Made by a program: the position numbers and the translations under genes
Shown here: one piece after another, positions 1 through 9,769 of the stretch
Position numbering within the stretch: the first letter of the stretch is position 1
Layout: the number at the start of each line of letters is the position of its first letter
The notes under the pieces: generated by a model
Told to the model about the DNA's origin: nothing
Seen by the model: the letters and a program-made list of their open reading frames with translations, nothing else
Database searches by the model: none
Assembly: GCF_006149005.1 (NCBI RefSeq)
Contig: NZ_VBSL01000003.1
Location: 248,001 to 312,000 of the forward strand
DNA length: 64,000 nt
Reading direction: 5' to 3'
Origin: Larkinella sp. C7
GTDB taxonomy: Bacteria > Bacteroidota > Bacteroidia > Cytophagales > Spirosomataceae

Positions 1-1751
1 TTTCCTTCGATCATCCCATACCCCCGCCCGCGCAGCTCTTCCTGCTTGTTCCGGTTACGCCAGGCAATCAGGTAATCACAGGATTTAAGGAGTTTTGCTT
101 TGATGGTCCCGACCCATTCCCGGTCGTTGGTATACCGGAAGTATTCGCCCATGCTCCATAAAGCCGCCCCGGTTTCGACCATATACCCATTGAAATTCTG
201 GATAAAACCGTCTTCGTGCTGCTTGTCAAGAAAATAAGCCAACGACCTCTTTGCCACCTCGGTCCAGCCCATAGAAGCATAAAACTGAATGATTGGCGCA
301 CTTTCCGTTCCGATGGGTGAATAGACGCCAATGTTTGCAGCAAGCGTAGCGTTGGGCTCATTGCCGTACGTAATCAGGTCAAGATGAAGCAATCCGGCCT
401 GGATCATTTCGTTGATCCGCTTTTCGGGGACGTGGATTTGCGCAGCTTTCCCTAATTTGGCGAGCCAGAAATCCCGGCTTTCAGCGTAACGCTGCTCAAA
501 GGTCAGCATCGCCAGTTGCGCAGCCCGTTCCTGGGAAACGGGACTGTGGGGAATGAAAAAATCAAACAGCGCTTTTTCACCGGGTTGCAGCAAAATAGAA
601 ATTTCCTCACCGGGCAGCGGTTTTCCGTTCAGTTTGGAAATACAAAAAACCCGGTTTTCCGAATAAGCTGAAAAGCCGGTCTTTGCTTCGAAACGATACG
701 GAAATTTCTGCCACCACATGGTGCCCGGTCGTGGCGTCTTGAACCAGGCATAACGGGGCACAGATCCGCTATTCACGGCCTCAACCCGGAAAAACAAAAC
801 GGTTTCCTCGTCCGGATTCAGGGCTTTCTCCGATTTGGTCTTCACCAGTTCCTGCTGCTCTTTGGTGAACATGTGACCGCCACTGAAACTGTCGGCCACC
901 AGAAAATCGGTTCCTTTCAACTCCGAAAGGGGTGATTTTTCCAGGGATACAAACGTGGTCGATTTGTAAACCATATCGTCGTCGGTCAGCGTGGAGTGTA
1001 AAATCGGCAACGTACCCTGTTCCAACCGGCGCGAGACATTGTCCTTTACGCCAACGCCCCGGCCATAGGTGTATAGATAATGGACCGGTTCATTTTTGGT
1101 CTCGGCCAGTCGCAAGGCGGTCGACGACCGTTTGGGTGAAATAATGCTGGCTTCTCCCTGGGATGCGTCCGGGAGGTTTTCGACAATCTCAAAAATTCTA
1201 AAATCCCGGCTGGTCCCCAGCCAGGTAGGCACGGTCATGTTCCGGACCTTCTTCTCGACCGAGGAAAAGGAAACCTCCCGCTCGGTTTCAATCCGTTGCA
1301 GTTTGGTCATTGTTTTTCTGGAACGTACGGCGGTCTCTACCTCCTGATAAGACCGTCTATCCGCAGCATTCAACACCACGACGCCATAATCCGGTAGATA
1401 AATGGGGGAGGTGGGGGTGACGTCCCGAAGAAAAAAGGAGAACGGATTTTTAGCCGTTTTGATTGACACGACGGTGGCTCCGGTCCCGTATTCGGTCCGG
1501 GCACTGTCAATCGTTATCAGAATGCCCGGGCGACTGCCTGACCCCAGCTGAAAGGCACTGGCTTTGATCTTCCCTTTTCCGGCCGACCCTTCGATTTTAC
1601 GCAAAACACCGTGCTGCAACTGAACCGTACCGGATGGCGACGAACCTTCTTTCCATTCGACCCTGATTTGTACTGCTTTCTGAGAAAATGCCTTTGCTCC
1701 CAAAAACAACAGCAAAAAAATGAAGGCATTGGAAATCCATTTGTAATTCAT
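1..1751 (-). CDS. Secreted six-hairpin glycosidase-like protein (3' end outside window)
   Basis: The frame is open from an ATG at 1751 down to the window edge, giving at least 583 residues, so the C-terminus is missing. The first ~23 residues form a signal peptide (MNYKWIS, then a Leu/Phe-rich core, then AKAFSQ). The N-terminal half is beta-rich. The last ~150 visible residues are helical, with the pattern of an (alpha/alpha)6 six-hairpin glycosidase (GAALWSMGEYFRYTNDREW, then CDYLIAWRNRN). I cannot assign a GH family. It lies 100 bp downstream of the GH28 gene in the same direction and beside two rhamnosidases, so a role in trimming pectin side chains is inferred. Confidence 0.7.
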   Translation of the reverse strand, partial: MNYKWISNAFIFLLLFLGAKAFSQKAVQIRVEWKEGSSPSGTVQLQHGVLRKIEGSAGKGKIKASAFQLGSGSRPGILITIDSARTEYGTGATVVSIKTAKNPFSFFLRDVTPTSPIYLPDYGVVVLNAADRRSYQEVETAVRSRKTMTKLQRIETEREVSFSSVEKKVRNMTVPTWLGTSRDFRIFEIVENLPDASQGEASIISPKRSSTALRLAETKNEPVHYLYTYGRGVGVKDNVSRRLEQGTLPILHSTLTDDDMVYKSTTFVSLEKSPLSELKGTDFLVADSFSGGHMFTKEQQELVKTKSEKALNPDEETVLFFRVEAVNSGSVPRYAWFKTPRPGTMWWQKFPYRFEAKTGFSAYSENRVFCISKLNGKPLPGEEISILLQPGEKALFDFFIPHSPVSQERAAQLAMLTFEQRYAESRDFWLAKLGKAAQIHVPEKRINEMIQAGLLHLDLITYGNEPNATLAANIGVYSPIGTESAPIIQFYASMGWTEVAKRSLAYFLDKQHEDGFIQNFNGYMVETGAALWSMGEYFRYTNDREWVGTIKAKLLKSCDYLIAWRNRNKQEELRGRGYGMIEG

Positions 1752-1770
1752 ACTCGAGCCATATTAGGTA

Positions 1771-1807
1771 TTTTTTGTCGTCCCGACGCGGACGGGACGA
1801 CAAAAAA
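1771..1807. repeat. Perfect 15-bp intergenic hairpin
   Basis: TTTTTTGTCGTCCCG is followed by a 7-nt loop and its exact reverse complement. It sits between the GH28 stop and the start of the next gene in the same direction. The A/T tracts pair with each other, so neither strand has a free U-tail and it is not a classic terminator. It may attenuate or process the two-gene transcript; that is inference. Confidence 0.75.
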
Positions 1808-1851
1808 ACGATTGGAACAAAAGTTTCGATAGCCTCGCCAACGGATAAAGA

Positions 1852-3318
1852 TCAGCGTCCCGGCAAGGTCAGGCCGGTGGAATGGGCGGAATAGACAGGC
1901 GGTTTTTTTCGGTCGGGGTCAGTGATAAGCATGGGGGTTAGGTTAGCCTGCTTCACATCATCGAGCACCACGGCGGGACGGTAGTCTTTTTTCAAACAAG
2001 TTAGTTTGACGTTATCGAACCGGATATTCTGCGCATGGCGGATGTAAAAACCCCAGGCCGGCAGTTCGCCAAACATGGAAAAATCCGGGTAAGCCGTCGG
2101 CTTTTCGGGTACTTTGTCGAGCGCCGTGAGCGGTACGTTTGCCACCATCGAAGAACCCCCGCCGGCGTAAATAATCTCCACGTTTTTCAACGTCACATCG
2201 TTAACAAAGGCATCGGGCATACCCACAATCGATGAGGGCGATACATTTCGGGGCATGTCTTCGATTGGGCCTTCATATTCATAACCGGCGTCGGGTTTCG
2301 TAGCGGGCACCTCGACCCGGATGTTCGTCAGCCGAACGTTTTCAAGACGGCCTTTTTTCCCCTTCACCCGCTCGCCGATTCGCAGAAAAATGGCGTTTCC
2401 GGTATTGATAGCCTGTAAACTGTCAATCACTACGTTCTCGACAAAACCACCATCCACCGCTTCCAGGGCAATAGCGGAGCGGTAGGTATCGTAGACTTTG
2501 TTCTGTACCATTTTGATGTTTCGAAAACCTCCATAGCTGGCCGTACCAAATTTGATCGCATTGGCACTCGACCGGATGGTACAATTGCGGACGTATACAT
2601 TCTGACAAACCTGCGAGGCTTCGTGCGATTTCAGACAAATACCATCATCGGCTGAATCGATGTAGGAGTCGGTAACGCTGACACTGTCCGAATCCACAAT
2701 GTCGATGCCGTCGTTGTTCCAGTAGGCTTTGCTATCGACCGTAATGCCGGCCAACTGCACGTTGCGGCACTGATCGTAAATCTGCACCCAACTCGCGGCA
2801 TTCCGTAACGTTACGGTTTGAAGTTTTACCCGCTGACATCCCTTGAAGTATATAATCACGGCGCGCGCTTCGGCCTCGGGACGATCATAGCGGAACAAGT
2901 CTTTGACGAGACCTTTCTGAATCACATTCACGACATTACGGGCTAATTGACGCCCCTGCCCGTCGATTACCCCTTTACCGGTAATGGCAATATTTTGCTG
3001 ATTTTCGCCGAACACCAGCGCCGTCCAGACGTGTCGATCGTAATCGAAAGGATTGAGTGATCCCATGAGCACGGCTCCTTCTTCCAGGTGCAGCGTTACG
3101 TTCGATTTCAAATGAATCGACCCCGTCAGATACCGTCCGACGTAGAACACCAGCCGACCGCCCCCATTGGAATGAATATAATCGATAGCGTACTGAATGG
3201 AACGCGTGTTGAGCGTAGCGCCATCCGAATAGATGCCAAAAAACGACGCTGGATAATCTTTGGCTTGAAGGCTCAGGCTGGCCCAGAGCAGAAGCAGGGC
3301 GGTTCTTAAATAGATCAT
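1852..3318 (-). CDS. GH28 polygalacturonase-like exported enzyme
   Basis: 488 residues with a signal peptide (residues 1-20, ending LSLQAKD) and a right-handed beta-helix of the GH28 type, which hydrolyses galacturonic acid linkages in pectin or rhamnogalacturonan. The catalytic strip is recognisable: NNDGID at 201-206 (usual NTD) and SADDGICLKS at 222-231 (catalytic Asp pair D224/D225). The usual GHG and RIK motifs are not obvious; the equivalent stretches read SANAIKFGTAS and AIALEAVDGG. It is therefore a divergent subgroup, perhaps acting on a decorated backbone. It is transcribed away from the GH78 genes across a 400-bp shared control region. Confidence 0.88.
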   Translation of the reverse strand: MIYLRTALLLLWASLSLQAKDYPASFFGIYSDGATLNTRSIQYAIDYIHSNGGGRLVFYVGRYLTGSIHLKSNVTLHLEEGAVLMGSLNPFDYDRHVWTALVFGENQQNIAITGKGVIDGQGRQLARNVVNVIQKGLVKDLFRYDRPEAEARAVIIYFKGCQRVKLQTVTLRNAASWVQIYDQCRNVQLAGITVDSKAYWNNDGIDIVDSDSVSVTDSYIDSADDGICLKSHEASQVCQNVYVRNCTIRSSANAIKFGTASYGGFRNIKMVQNKVYDTYRSAIALEAVDGGFVENVVIDSLQAINTGNAIFLRIGERVKGKKGRLENVRLTNIRVEVPATKPDAGYEYEGPIEDMPRNVSPSSIVGMPDAFVNDVTLKNVEIIYAGGGSSMVANVPLTALDKVPEKPTAYPDFSMFGELPAWGFYIRHAQNIRFDNVKLTCLKKDYRPAVVLDDVKQANLTPMLITDPDRKKPPVYSAHSTGLTLPGR

Positions 3319-3719
3319 GGATTATGAAGATGGGTTTAGATAGCAAACGTCGATCAACAAAATTACCCGGGCAGCCCCATCAGGATTCGCAGAATCGGCC
3401 AATACACGTTCAGATTTGCTTCGAAAATCCATTTGAGAAGGTGGGCTGACAATCACCACTTTGAGTGGTACATCGCCTATAAAACTACTTATCGTTAGCT
3501 AGAATTGGTAATAAAGGCTGAATAAATGGCATAAAAGCATCATTTTCTGCTAATAAACTGGTATTCTTTAGTGCTCCAAAGCACTAAGTTTACATTGCAA
3601 AAATTATACGTTTTTTATAGAAATTAATACATATTAAATGTGAGAGATACCCTGATTAGCTGCAATCCATTTTCGACTTTTAACACTGTTTGGCTATTCA
3701 CTACTTTCAAGCTTTACCA
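3319..3719. other. Divergent control region of the pectin locus
   Basis: No gene is seen. This 401-bp gap separates the GH28 gene (minus) from the first GH78 gene (plus), so it should hold both promoters. It is AT-rich in its right half and contains the palindrome listed at 3568-3587. I see no convincing TTG/TAnnTTTG pair. Confidence 0.6.
3568..3587. promoter_or_regulatory. Palindrome upstream of GH78 operon (candidate operator)
   Basis: TTAGTGCT, 4 nt, AGCACTAA: perfect 8-bp arms about 130 bp before the GH78 start in the divergent control region. The short spacer and lack of a T-run fit a dimeric regulator site better than a terminator. No binding protein is identified. Confidence 0.4.
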
Positions 3720-6700
3720 ATGAAGATTCTAGGGTTTATTATTCTGGCGCTGCTGTCTACCTTTTTAGCATACGGTGACAACCAAAATAATGATTTGAAA
3801 ATTAGTAATCTGCGGACCGAGTATTTAGTAAATCCGATTGGGATTGACGTCAAACAGCCCCGTTTGAGTTGGGAATTGGTTTCTACAAAGCGAGCACAGT
3901 CTCAGTCTGCCTATCAGATCTTGATTAGTGCGGACTCCCTGTCCCTGGTAAAAGGTGTAGCGAATGTATGGGACTCAAAAAAAGTTGAATCCAATAGTGC
4001 CAATCAAGTGCGGTACACCGGGAACAAGCTGCCTACCCGGACCAAATACTTTTGGAAAGTCCGCGTTTGGGACGCCGGGAAGAAGGTTAGTGCGTGGAGT
4101 GCCATCGCCAGCTGGTCGATGGGTCTGCTCAGTAGAGAGGACTGGCAGGCACACTGGATTGGAGCGCCGGAAGAAAATGTACCTGCCGACGCAAAATTCG
4201 ACATCTGGCATAGCTTCCAGTCAGGTTCTGGCGCTACGGAGAATGCAGGCAATCAATGGGTCGATGTTGATTTAGGTTCGCAACAGGAAATTCGTCAAAT
4301 TAAACTCTATCCCGTAGCGTATAAACTTCAGCCCAGCGGCTACTTATTTCCCAAACGTTTCAAGATTTTGGTATCGGCCACGGCTGACTTTAAAAAGCCA
4401 ATGGTTGTTGCCGACGAAAGTACCCGGGATTACGAGCAGAGAGGGCTGGAACCGTACAGCAAACCGATTGCGTCCGCAACCGGTCGGTACGTCCGGGTAG
4501 TCGTTAATAAACTCCGAAAAACGGACGAGGGGAAGTACGCCTACGCCATCGCCGAATTAGAAGCCATCAATGCCCGTTCCGAAAATATGGCGCTGAAAAA
4601 ACCGGTCGCTGCCTCCGTTCCGTACGCTACCTATCCGGCCTTTTCAGCGGAGAACTGGAACCCGGCCAAATTGACGGATGGCGCCTACACCGGCAGTTCG
4701 GCTAATCGCAAGCCCTTTAAATCGTCCATCCCCGCATCGCCGTTGTTAAGGAAGACTTTCACGGTAACGAAAGAAGTGAAGCAGGCCACCCTCTACGCGA
4801 GCGCTTTGGGCATGTATGAGATGACCCTGAACGGCAAAAAAGCCGGAAATCAGGTTCTGGCCCCCGAATGGACCGATTACCACGAACGCGTTCAATACCA
4901 AACGTATGACGTCACGAAATCCCTGAAAAAGGGCGTCAACGTGATCGGGGCGATGCTGGCAGATGGCTGGTATGCGGGCGGTCTTTTTTCCCATCCTGAC
5001 CGGGGGGCGTATGGATTCGACCGGCGGTTGATCGGGCAATTGGAGTTGCTGTTCGACGACGGTACCCGAACGCAGATTGTAACCGATGCTAGCTGGAAGC
5101 TGTTGGAAAATGGCCCAATCCAGACAGCCTCCCTCTTCGACGGCGAAAATTTTGATGCGAAACGGTTGCCCGCCAGGTGGACGGAGCCGGATTTTGACGA
5201 CGCCGGGTGGAAACCAGCTACCGTTGATAAAACCGTCTCAAAAATACTCAACGCCCAGCTTAATGAGCCGATTAAAGTGATCCAGGAGATCAGGCCGGTA
5301 AAGGTGGTCAAGGTGAAGGAAGGAACGTACATTTTTGACCTGGGGCAAAATATAGCGGGGTGGGTAAACCTGACAATTCCGTACAATCCAATGCAACCCA
5401 TTACGTTCCGGCACGGCGAAGTGCTGGACGAAAATGGCCAACTCTACGTCAGCAACCTGCGAGCCGCCAAACAAATAGACGTATATACACCCGGGTTAGA
5501 AAATTCTGTTGACTATGAACCTCGCTTTACGTATCATGGCTTTCGATACGTTGAGATTTCCGGCCTTACCCGGGAACCTCAACTTACCAACGTAACGGGG
5601 AAAGTGGTTGCGTCGGCTGCGCCGTTGGCCGGTGCATTTGAAAGTTCGTCGCCCGATCTTAATAAGTTGTGGACCAATATTTTATGGACCCAGCAGGGAA
5701 ACATGCATTCGGTGCCAACCGACTGCCCCCAGCGGGATGAGCGGGCGGGATGGATGGGTGATGCCCAGGTGTTTGCCCAGACGTCCATTTTCAATCTGGA
5801 CATGAGTGCGTTTTTCACGAAGTGGGTGCGGGATATTGCCGATTGCCAACGAGCCGACGGACGTTACCCGGATTACACGCCCCAGGTCGATAAGTGGAAT
5901 CGCTATTGCAACGCCCCCGGCTGGAGCGATGCGGGGGTCCTGGTCCCCTGGCGAATGTATGAGAACTACGGCGATACGGCCATCTTAGCCCGCCAGTATG
6001 CGTCGATGAAAGCCTACATCCGGCACATCCTGGACACCAATCCGGATCTGTTGTGGAAAAATGAGCGCGGGAATATGTATGGCGACTGGCTGAACGGAAA
6101 TACCATTATTGCGGACGACTATCCGAAGGAGGGGGGTAAAGTGGATAATGACATTTATTCAACGGCCTTTTTTGGCCATTCAACCCGAACCGTCGCAAAG
6201 GTTGCCAGGCTGCTTGGTCATCAGCGGGACTATGTGTTTTATGACTCGCTGGCAACGGCGATAAAGTCACGGTTTATCAAAGAATACATGACCGATGACG
6301 GTACCATTGCCGGTAATACGCAAGCGGCCTACGCCCTCGCGCTGGAGTTTGATCTGGTGCCCGAAAAGTTGCAGAAACAGGCCGCAGCCCACATGGTTCA
6401 GGCCATCAAAGCTTATGATTACCGGATCTCGACCGGTATTCAATCGACGATCCGGTTGATGAATCAGTTGTCGGAATATGGCTACGCCGACGTGGCTTAT
6501 AAATTACTGGAAAGCCGCCGGTTTCCTTCCTGGATTTACTCCATTGATCAGGGAGCAACCACGATTTGGGAACGCTGGGACGGCTACGTAAAGGGACGCG
6601 GTTTTCAGAACGTAGGCATGAATTCATTCAATCATTACGCCATCGGCGCCGTCGGTGAATGGATGTACCGAAGCATCCTGGGCATTAATGCCGATTCGGC

Positions 6701-7004
6701 TGGTTACAAGCATTTTACCATTAAACCGCGTTTGGGAGGCAGCCTGACCTGGGCCAAAGGGTCTTATCATTCCATTGCCGGAAAAATTGCCGTTGACTGG
6801 AAAGTCGATACCGGCACGTTCCAGTTAGCCGTTCAGATTCCGGCGAATACCACGGCTACCGTGTTCCTGCCAACCGGAAAAAACATTCGCGAAAACGGGC
6901 AACCTATCGCTGGATCAACCGATATTCGGATTACTGAAACCTCGGAAGCAGGCACTGCTTTACAAGTGCCATCCGGTAGTTATTCGTTTAGCGTAACCTT
7001 ATGA
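3720..7004 (+). CDS. GH78 alpha-L-rhamnosidase with inserted discoidin-like domain
   Basis: 1094 residues from the ATG at 3720, which starts a clear signal peptide (MKILGFIILALLSTFLAYGD); an in-frame TTG at 3690 is less likely. Order: N-terminal FN3-like rhamnosidase domain (about 25-150), an F5/8-type-C-like insertion (about 160-285, with WVDVDLGSQQEIRQIKLYPV and GRYVRVVV), beta domains, then the (alpha/alpha)6 catalytic domain. The acid motif DCPQRDERAGW has D668, D673 and E674, D681 follows in GWMGD, and the second Glu is E951 in TIWERWDG. All expected GH78 acids are present. It releases terminal L-rhamnose. Its stop overlaps the next GH78 start by 4 bp. Confidence 0.95.
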   Translation: MKILGFIILALLSTFLAYGDNQNNDLKISNLRTEYLVNPIGIDVKQPRLSWELVSTKRAQSQSAYQILISADSLSLVKGVANVWDSKKVESNSANQVRYTGNKLPTRTKYFWKVRVWDAGKKVSAWSAIASWSMGLLSREDWQAHWIGAPEENVPADAKFDIWHSFQSGSGATENAGNQWVDVDLGSQQEIRQIKLYPVAYKLQPSGYLFPKRFKILVSATADFKKPMVVADESTRDYEQRGLEPYSKPIASATGRYVRVVVNKLRKTDEGKYAYAIAELEAINARSENMALKKPVAASVPYATYPAFSAENWNPAKLTDGAYTGSSANRKPFKSSIPASPLLRKTFTVTKEVKQATLYASALGMYEMTLNGKKAGNQVLAPEWTDYHERVQYQTYDVTKSLKKGVNVIGAMLADGWYAGGLFSHPDRGAYGFDRRLIGQLELLFDDGTRTQIVTDASWKLLENGPIQTASLFDGENFDAKRLPARWTEPDFDDAGWKPATVDKTVSKILNAQLNEPIKVIQEIRPVKVVKVKEGTYIFDLGQNIAGWVNLTIPYNPMQPITFRHGEVLDENGQLYVSNLRAAKQIDVYTPGLENSVDYEPRFTYHGFRYVEISGLTREPQLTNVTGKVVASAAPLAGAFESSSPDLNKLWTNILWTQQGNMHSVPTDCPQRDERAGWMGDAQVFAQTSIFNLDMSAFFTKWVRDIADCQRADGRYPDYTPQVDKWNRYCNAPGWSDAGVLVPWRMYENYGDTAILARQYASMKAYIRHILDTNPDLLWKNERGNMYGDWLNGNTIIADDYPKEGGKVDNDIYSTAFFGHSTRTVAKVARLLGHQRDYVFYDSLATAIKSRFIKEYMTDDGTIAGNTQAAYALALEFDLVPEKLQKQAAAHMVQAIKAYDYRISTGIQSTIRLMNQLSEYGYADVAYKLLESRRFPSWIYSIDQGATTIWERWDGYVKGRGFQNVGMNSFNHYAIGAVGEWMYRSILGINADSAGYKHFTIKPRLGGSLTWAKGSYHSIAGKIAVDWKVDTGTFQLAVQIPANTTATVFLPTGKNIRENGQPIAGSTDIRITETSEAGTALQVPSGSYSFSVTL

Positions 7005-9742
7005 AGCAAGATAAAACGGTGAATTTAACCGCACTGGTCGTTTTCCTGCTTATCGTCGGTCATACCGTCAAAGCGCAGATACGGGTGGTGGCCGCGTTGT
7101 GCGATAACCGGGCTAATCCGGTCGGTATTAACCCCGGCGATCTGTTTTTTTCCTGGGAAATGCAATCACCAAAGGAAGCGGTCAGGCAGTCGGCGTATCA
7201 GGTGGTTATTGCTTCGTCGAAAGCGAAGTTAATGGCTGGCCAATTTGATGTATTCGATACCGATGTGGTGAAAAGTGACCGTAGCATTCAGGTTCGGTAT
7301 TCGGGAAAACCGCTTCGGTCGGCGCAGACGTATTTCTGGAAAGTGCGCGTGTGGGATTCGGATCATCAACCGTCGGTCTGGAGCCGCCCGCAGCAGTTCA
7401 CAACGGGCCTGTTAACCCCGGCGGACTGGAAAAATGCCCGTTGGATCGGCTACGAAGACATGCCCGAATCCGGGCGGGTTGTACCCTTCGTTCACCTGAA
7501 AATGAAGGCGGGCGATCCCCGGATTTTTAAAAACGCCCGGTCTCCGTTACTCCGTAAAGATTTTACAACGGTCAGGAAGGTGAAAAATGCGCTTCTGTTT
7601 ATCAGCGGTTTAGGTCATTACGAGGCTAGCATCAATGGCCGACGGATTGGGAACGCTTTTTTGTCGCCCGGCTGGACCAGTTATGATAAAACCGTGCTGT
7701 ATAATACCTACGATATTACCGGCCAGCTACGTCCCGGAAACAATGCGATTGGAGTTGTGCTGGGCAACGGTTTCTACTCCATTTCGCAGGAGCGGTATGT
7801 GAAAGGAACGGGCACCTTCGGTAATCCCAAACTGATTGCCTTGCTGAAAATTACGTACACCGATGGCAGCACGGAACACATCATTTCTGACCAAAGCTGG
7901 AAAGCAGCCCCGTCGCCCATTACGTTCAACACCATCTATGGCGGGGAGGATTATGACGCCCGCCTGGAGCAGAAAGGCTGGAATACGGCTGCTTTTTCGG
8001 ATAAGACCTGGAATGATGCGGTTTTAGTGACTGCGCCAACCGGTAAACTATTACCCGAAATCGATTACCCCGTCCGGTTGCTGGATTCATTAACCGCGAC
8101 GAAAATGACGGTGGTCGGACCCCATACCGTCGTGTATGATTTCAGCCAGAACTGTTCGGGAATTCCCCGCATCAGCGTAAAAGGGAAAGCAGGACAGACC
8201 CTGAAAATGACGCCGGCCGAGTTGCTGCACGCGGACGGTACCGTCAACCAGGCGGATGGCGTGACACCCCATTCGTATTCGTATACGCTAAAAGGCGACA
8301 GCGAAGAAACCTGGCAACCCCGGTTTTCCTATTTTGCCGTTCGGTACGTTCAGGTCGAAGGGGTAAGGGCCAACAAAGCGGAGGGTGGTCAACTGCCGCT
8401 GGTTACGGAGCTGACTGTGCTTCACAACCGCAATGCCGCTCCGCGAAATGGTACGTTTGCGTGTTCGAATGCCTTGTTTAACCGGATCTATACGATGACG
8501 GACTGGGCGATAAAAAGCAATCTGCAAAGCTACATCACCGATAACCCCCAGCGGGAAAAACTTAGCTGGCAGGGTGAGCAGAATTTTATGCGTACGGCGA
8601 TCAATTATACGTACAATGGGTACAACCTATACCGCAGCCTGATTCAGAACATGGCCGACGCGCAGCACGAAAATGGTCTGGTTCCCGACATTGCCCCTGA
8701 ATATGTAAAATTCGAAGGCCCTTTTGTTGATTCGCCCGAATGGGGCACAACGGCGATCCTGGATTCCTGGTTTTTGTATCAGTTTTACGGGGATACGTCG
8801 GTGGTTCGCAAAACGTACCGGATGATGACGCGGTACGCGGATTTTCTGGAACGCCGGGCGACGGACAACCTGCTGCTGTATGGGTTGGGCGACTGGCTGG
8901 ATATTGGGAAAGTGACACCCACCGGAATCACCGCTACGACCTATTATTACCATGCGATAATGGCCTTAAGCAGGATGGCGGAGTTGATCGGAAAACCGAA
9001 CGATGCCGCCCGCTACCGCAATCTGGCCGAAACCATCAAAACCGCCTTTAATATAAAGTTTTTCAACCCGGATAAGAAAATCTATGCGACCGGTAGCCAA
9101 ACCGCGATGGCAATGCCGCTCAGCCTGGGTCTGGTGGAGGAACGGTATCGAAATGACGTGCTCCATAATCTGGTAACAAACATTCAGGCTATTGACGCCT
9201 ACCGTCTGACTGCTGGGGACGTTGGCAACCGGTACCTGATCAAGGCGCTCTACGAAAATGGCCACCCCGAAACGCTGTTTACCATGACCAATCGCGACGA
9301 CGTGCCGGGATATGGTTATCTGCTGAAAAAAGGAGCAACGGCACTGGTCGAAACCTGGGACGGCAAAGCCTCGCAGAATCAACTGGCCATGGGACATATT
9401 CTGGAGTGGTTTTACGAGGGCATTGCCGGTATTGCTCAGGAAGAAAAATCCGTCGCGTTTAAGCACCTGAAAATTCGTCCCCAGCCCGTGGGCGATCTGA
9501 CCTGGGCCAGGGCCCGTTTCCATTCGCCGTACGGCTGGATCAAATCCGGCTGGACCAGGACCGGTGGCCTGTCAACCTTTCAGGTGGAAATTCCCGTTAA
9601 CACCCGCGCAACCGTTTATCTGCCAGCGACGACCCGTTCAAAAATTTATAAAAATGGGAAAATCGTCCGGAATTATAAAAGCGAAGCGGATACGGCTCTG
9701 CTGGAACTAGGTTCGGGTCAGTACGAGCTAAAGGTCGAGTGA
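7001..9742 (+). CDS. GH78 alpha-L-rhamnosidase (second)
   Basis: 913 residues, exported (signal peptide ending TVKAQ), translationally coupled to the preceding GH78 by ATGA. It shares the rhamnosidase N-domain, a lectin-like beta domain (SGLGHYEASINGRRIGN) and the six-hairpin catalytic domain but lacks the discoidin insertion. The active-site segment is DNPQREKLSWQGE: D514 and E519 are retained, but the third acid position is E526 rather than Asp and the Cys is Asn. The distal Glu is E784 in LVETWDG. This subclass probably has a different linkage or aglycone preference from its neighbour, which is inference. Confidence 0.94.
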   Translation: MKQDKTVNLTALVVFLLIVGHTVKAQIRVVAALCDNRANPVGINPGDLFFSWEMQSPKEAVRQSAYQVVIASSKAKLMAGQFDVFDTDVVKSDRSIQVRYSGKPLRSAQTYFWKVRVWDSDHQPSVWSRPQQFTTGLLTPADWKNARWIGYEDMPESGRVVPFVHLKMKAGDPRIFKNARSPLLRKDFTTVRKVKNALLFISGLGHYEASINGRRIGNAFLSPGWTSYDKTVLYNTYDITGQLRPGNNAIGVVLGNGFYSISQERYVKGTGTFGNPKLIALLKITYTDGSTEHIISDQSWKAAPSPITFNTIYGGEDYDARLEQKGWNTAAFSDKTWNDAVLVTAPTGKLLPEIDYPVRLLDSLTATKMTVVGPHTVVYDFSQNCSGIPRISVKGKAGQTLKMTPAELLHADGTVNQADGVTPHSYSYTLKGDSEETWQPRFSYFAVRYVQVEGVRANKAEGGQLPLVTELTVLHNRNAAPRNGTFACSNALFNRIYTMTDWAIKSNLQSYITDNPQREKLSWQGEQNFMRTAINYTYNGYNLYRSLIQNMADAQHENGLVPDIAPEYVKFEGPFVDSPEWGTTAILDSWFLYQFYGDTSVVRKTYRMMTRYADFLERRATDNLLLYGLGDWLDIGKVTPTGITATTYYYHAIMALSRMAELIGKPNDAARYRNLAETIKTAFNIKFFNPDKKIYATGSQTAMAMPLSLGLVEERYRNDVLHNLVTNIQAIDAYRLTAGDVGNRYLIKALYENGHPETLFTMTNRDDVPGYGYLLKKGATALVETWDGKASQNQLAMGHILEWFYEGIAGIAQEEKSVAFKHLKIRPQPVGDLTWARARFHSPYGWIKSGWTRTGGLSTFQVEIPVNTRATVYLPATTRSKIYKNGKIVRNYKSEADTALLELGSGQYELKVE

Positions 9743-9769
9743 TCAACGTACTAGAATGAATTGGATGAA

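Noticed and set aside
1771-1807. Hairpin read as an intrinsic terminator
   Set aside because: The T and A tracts are on the pairing sides and both strands end in A's, so there is no U-tail.
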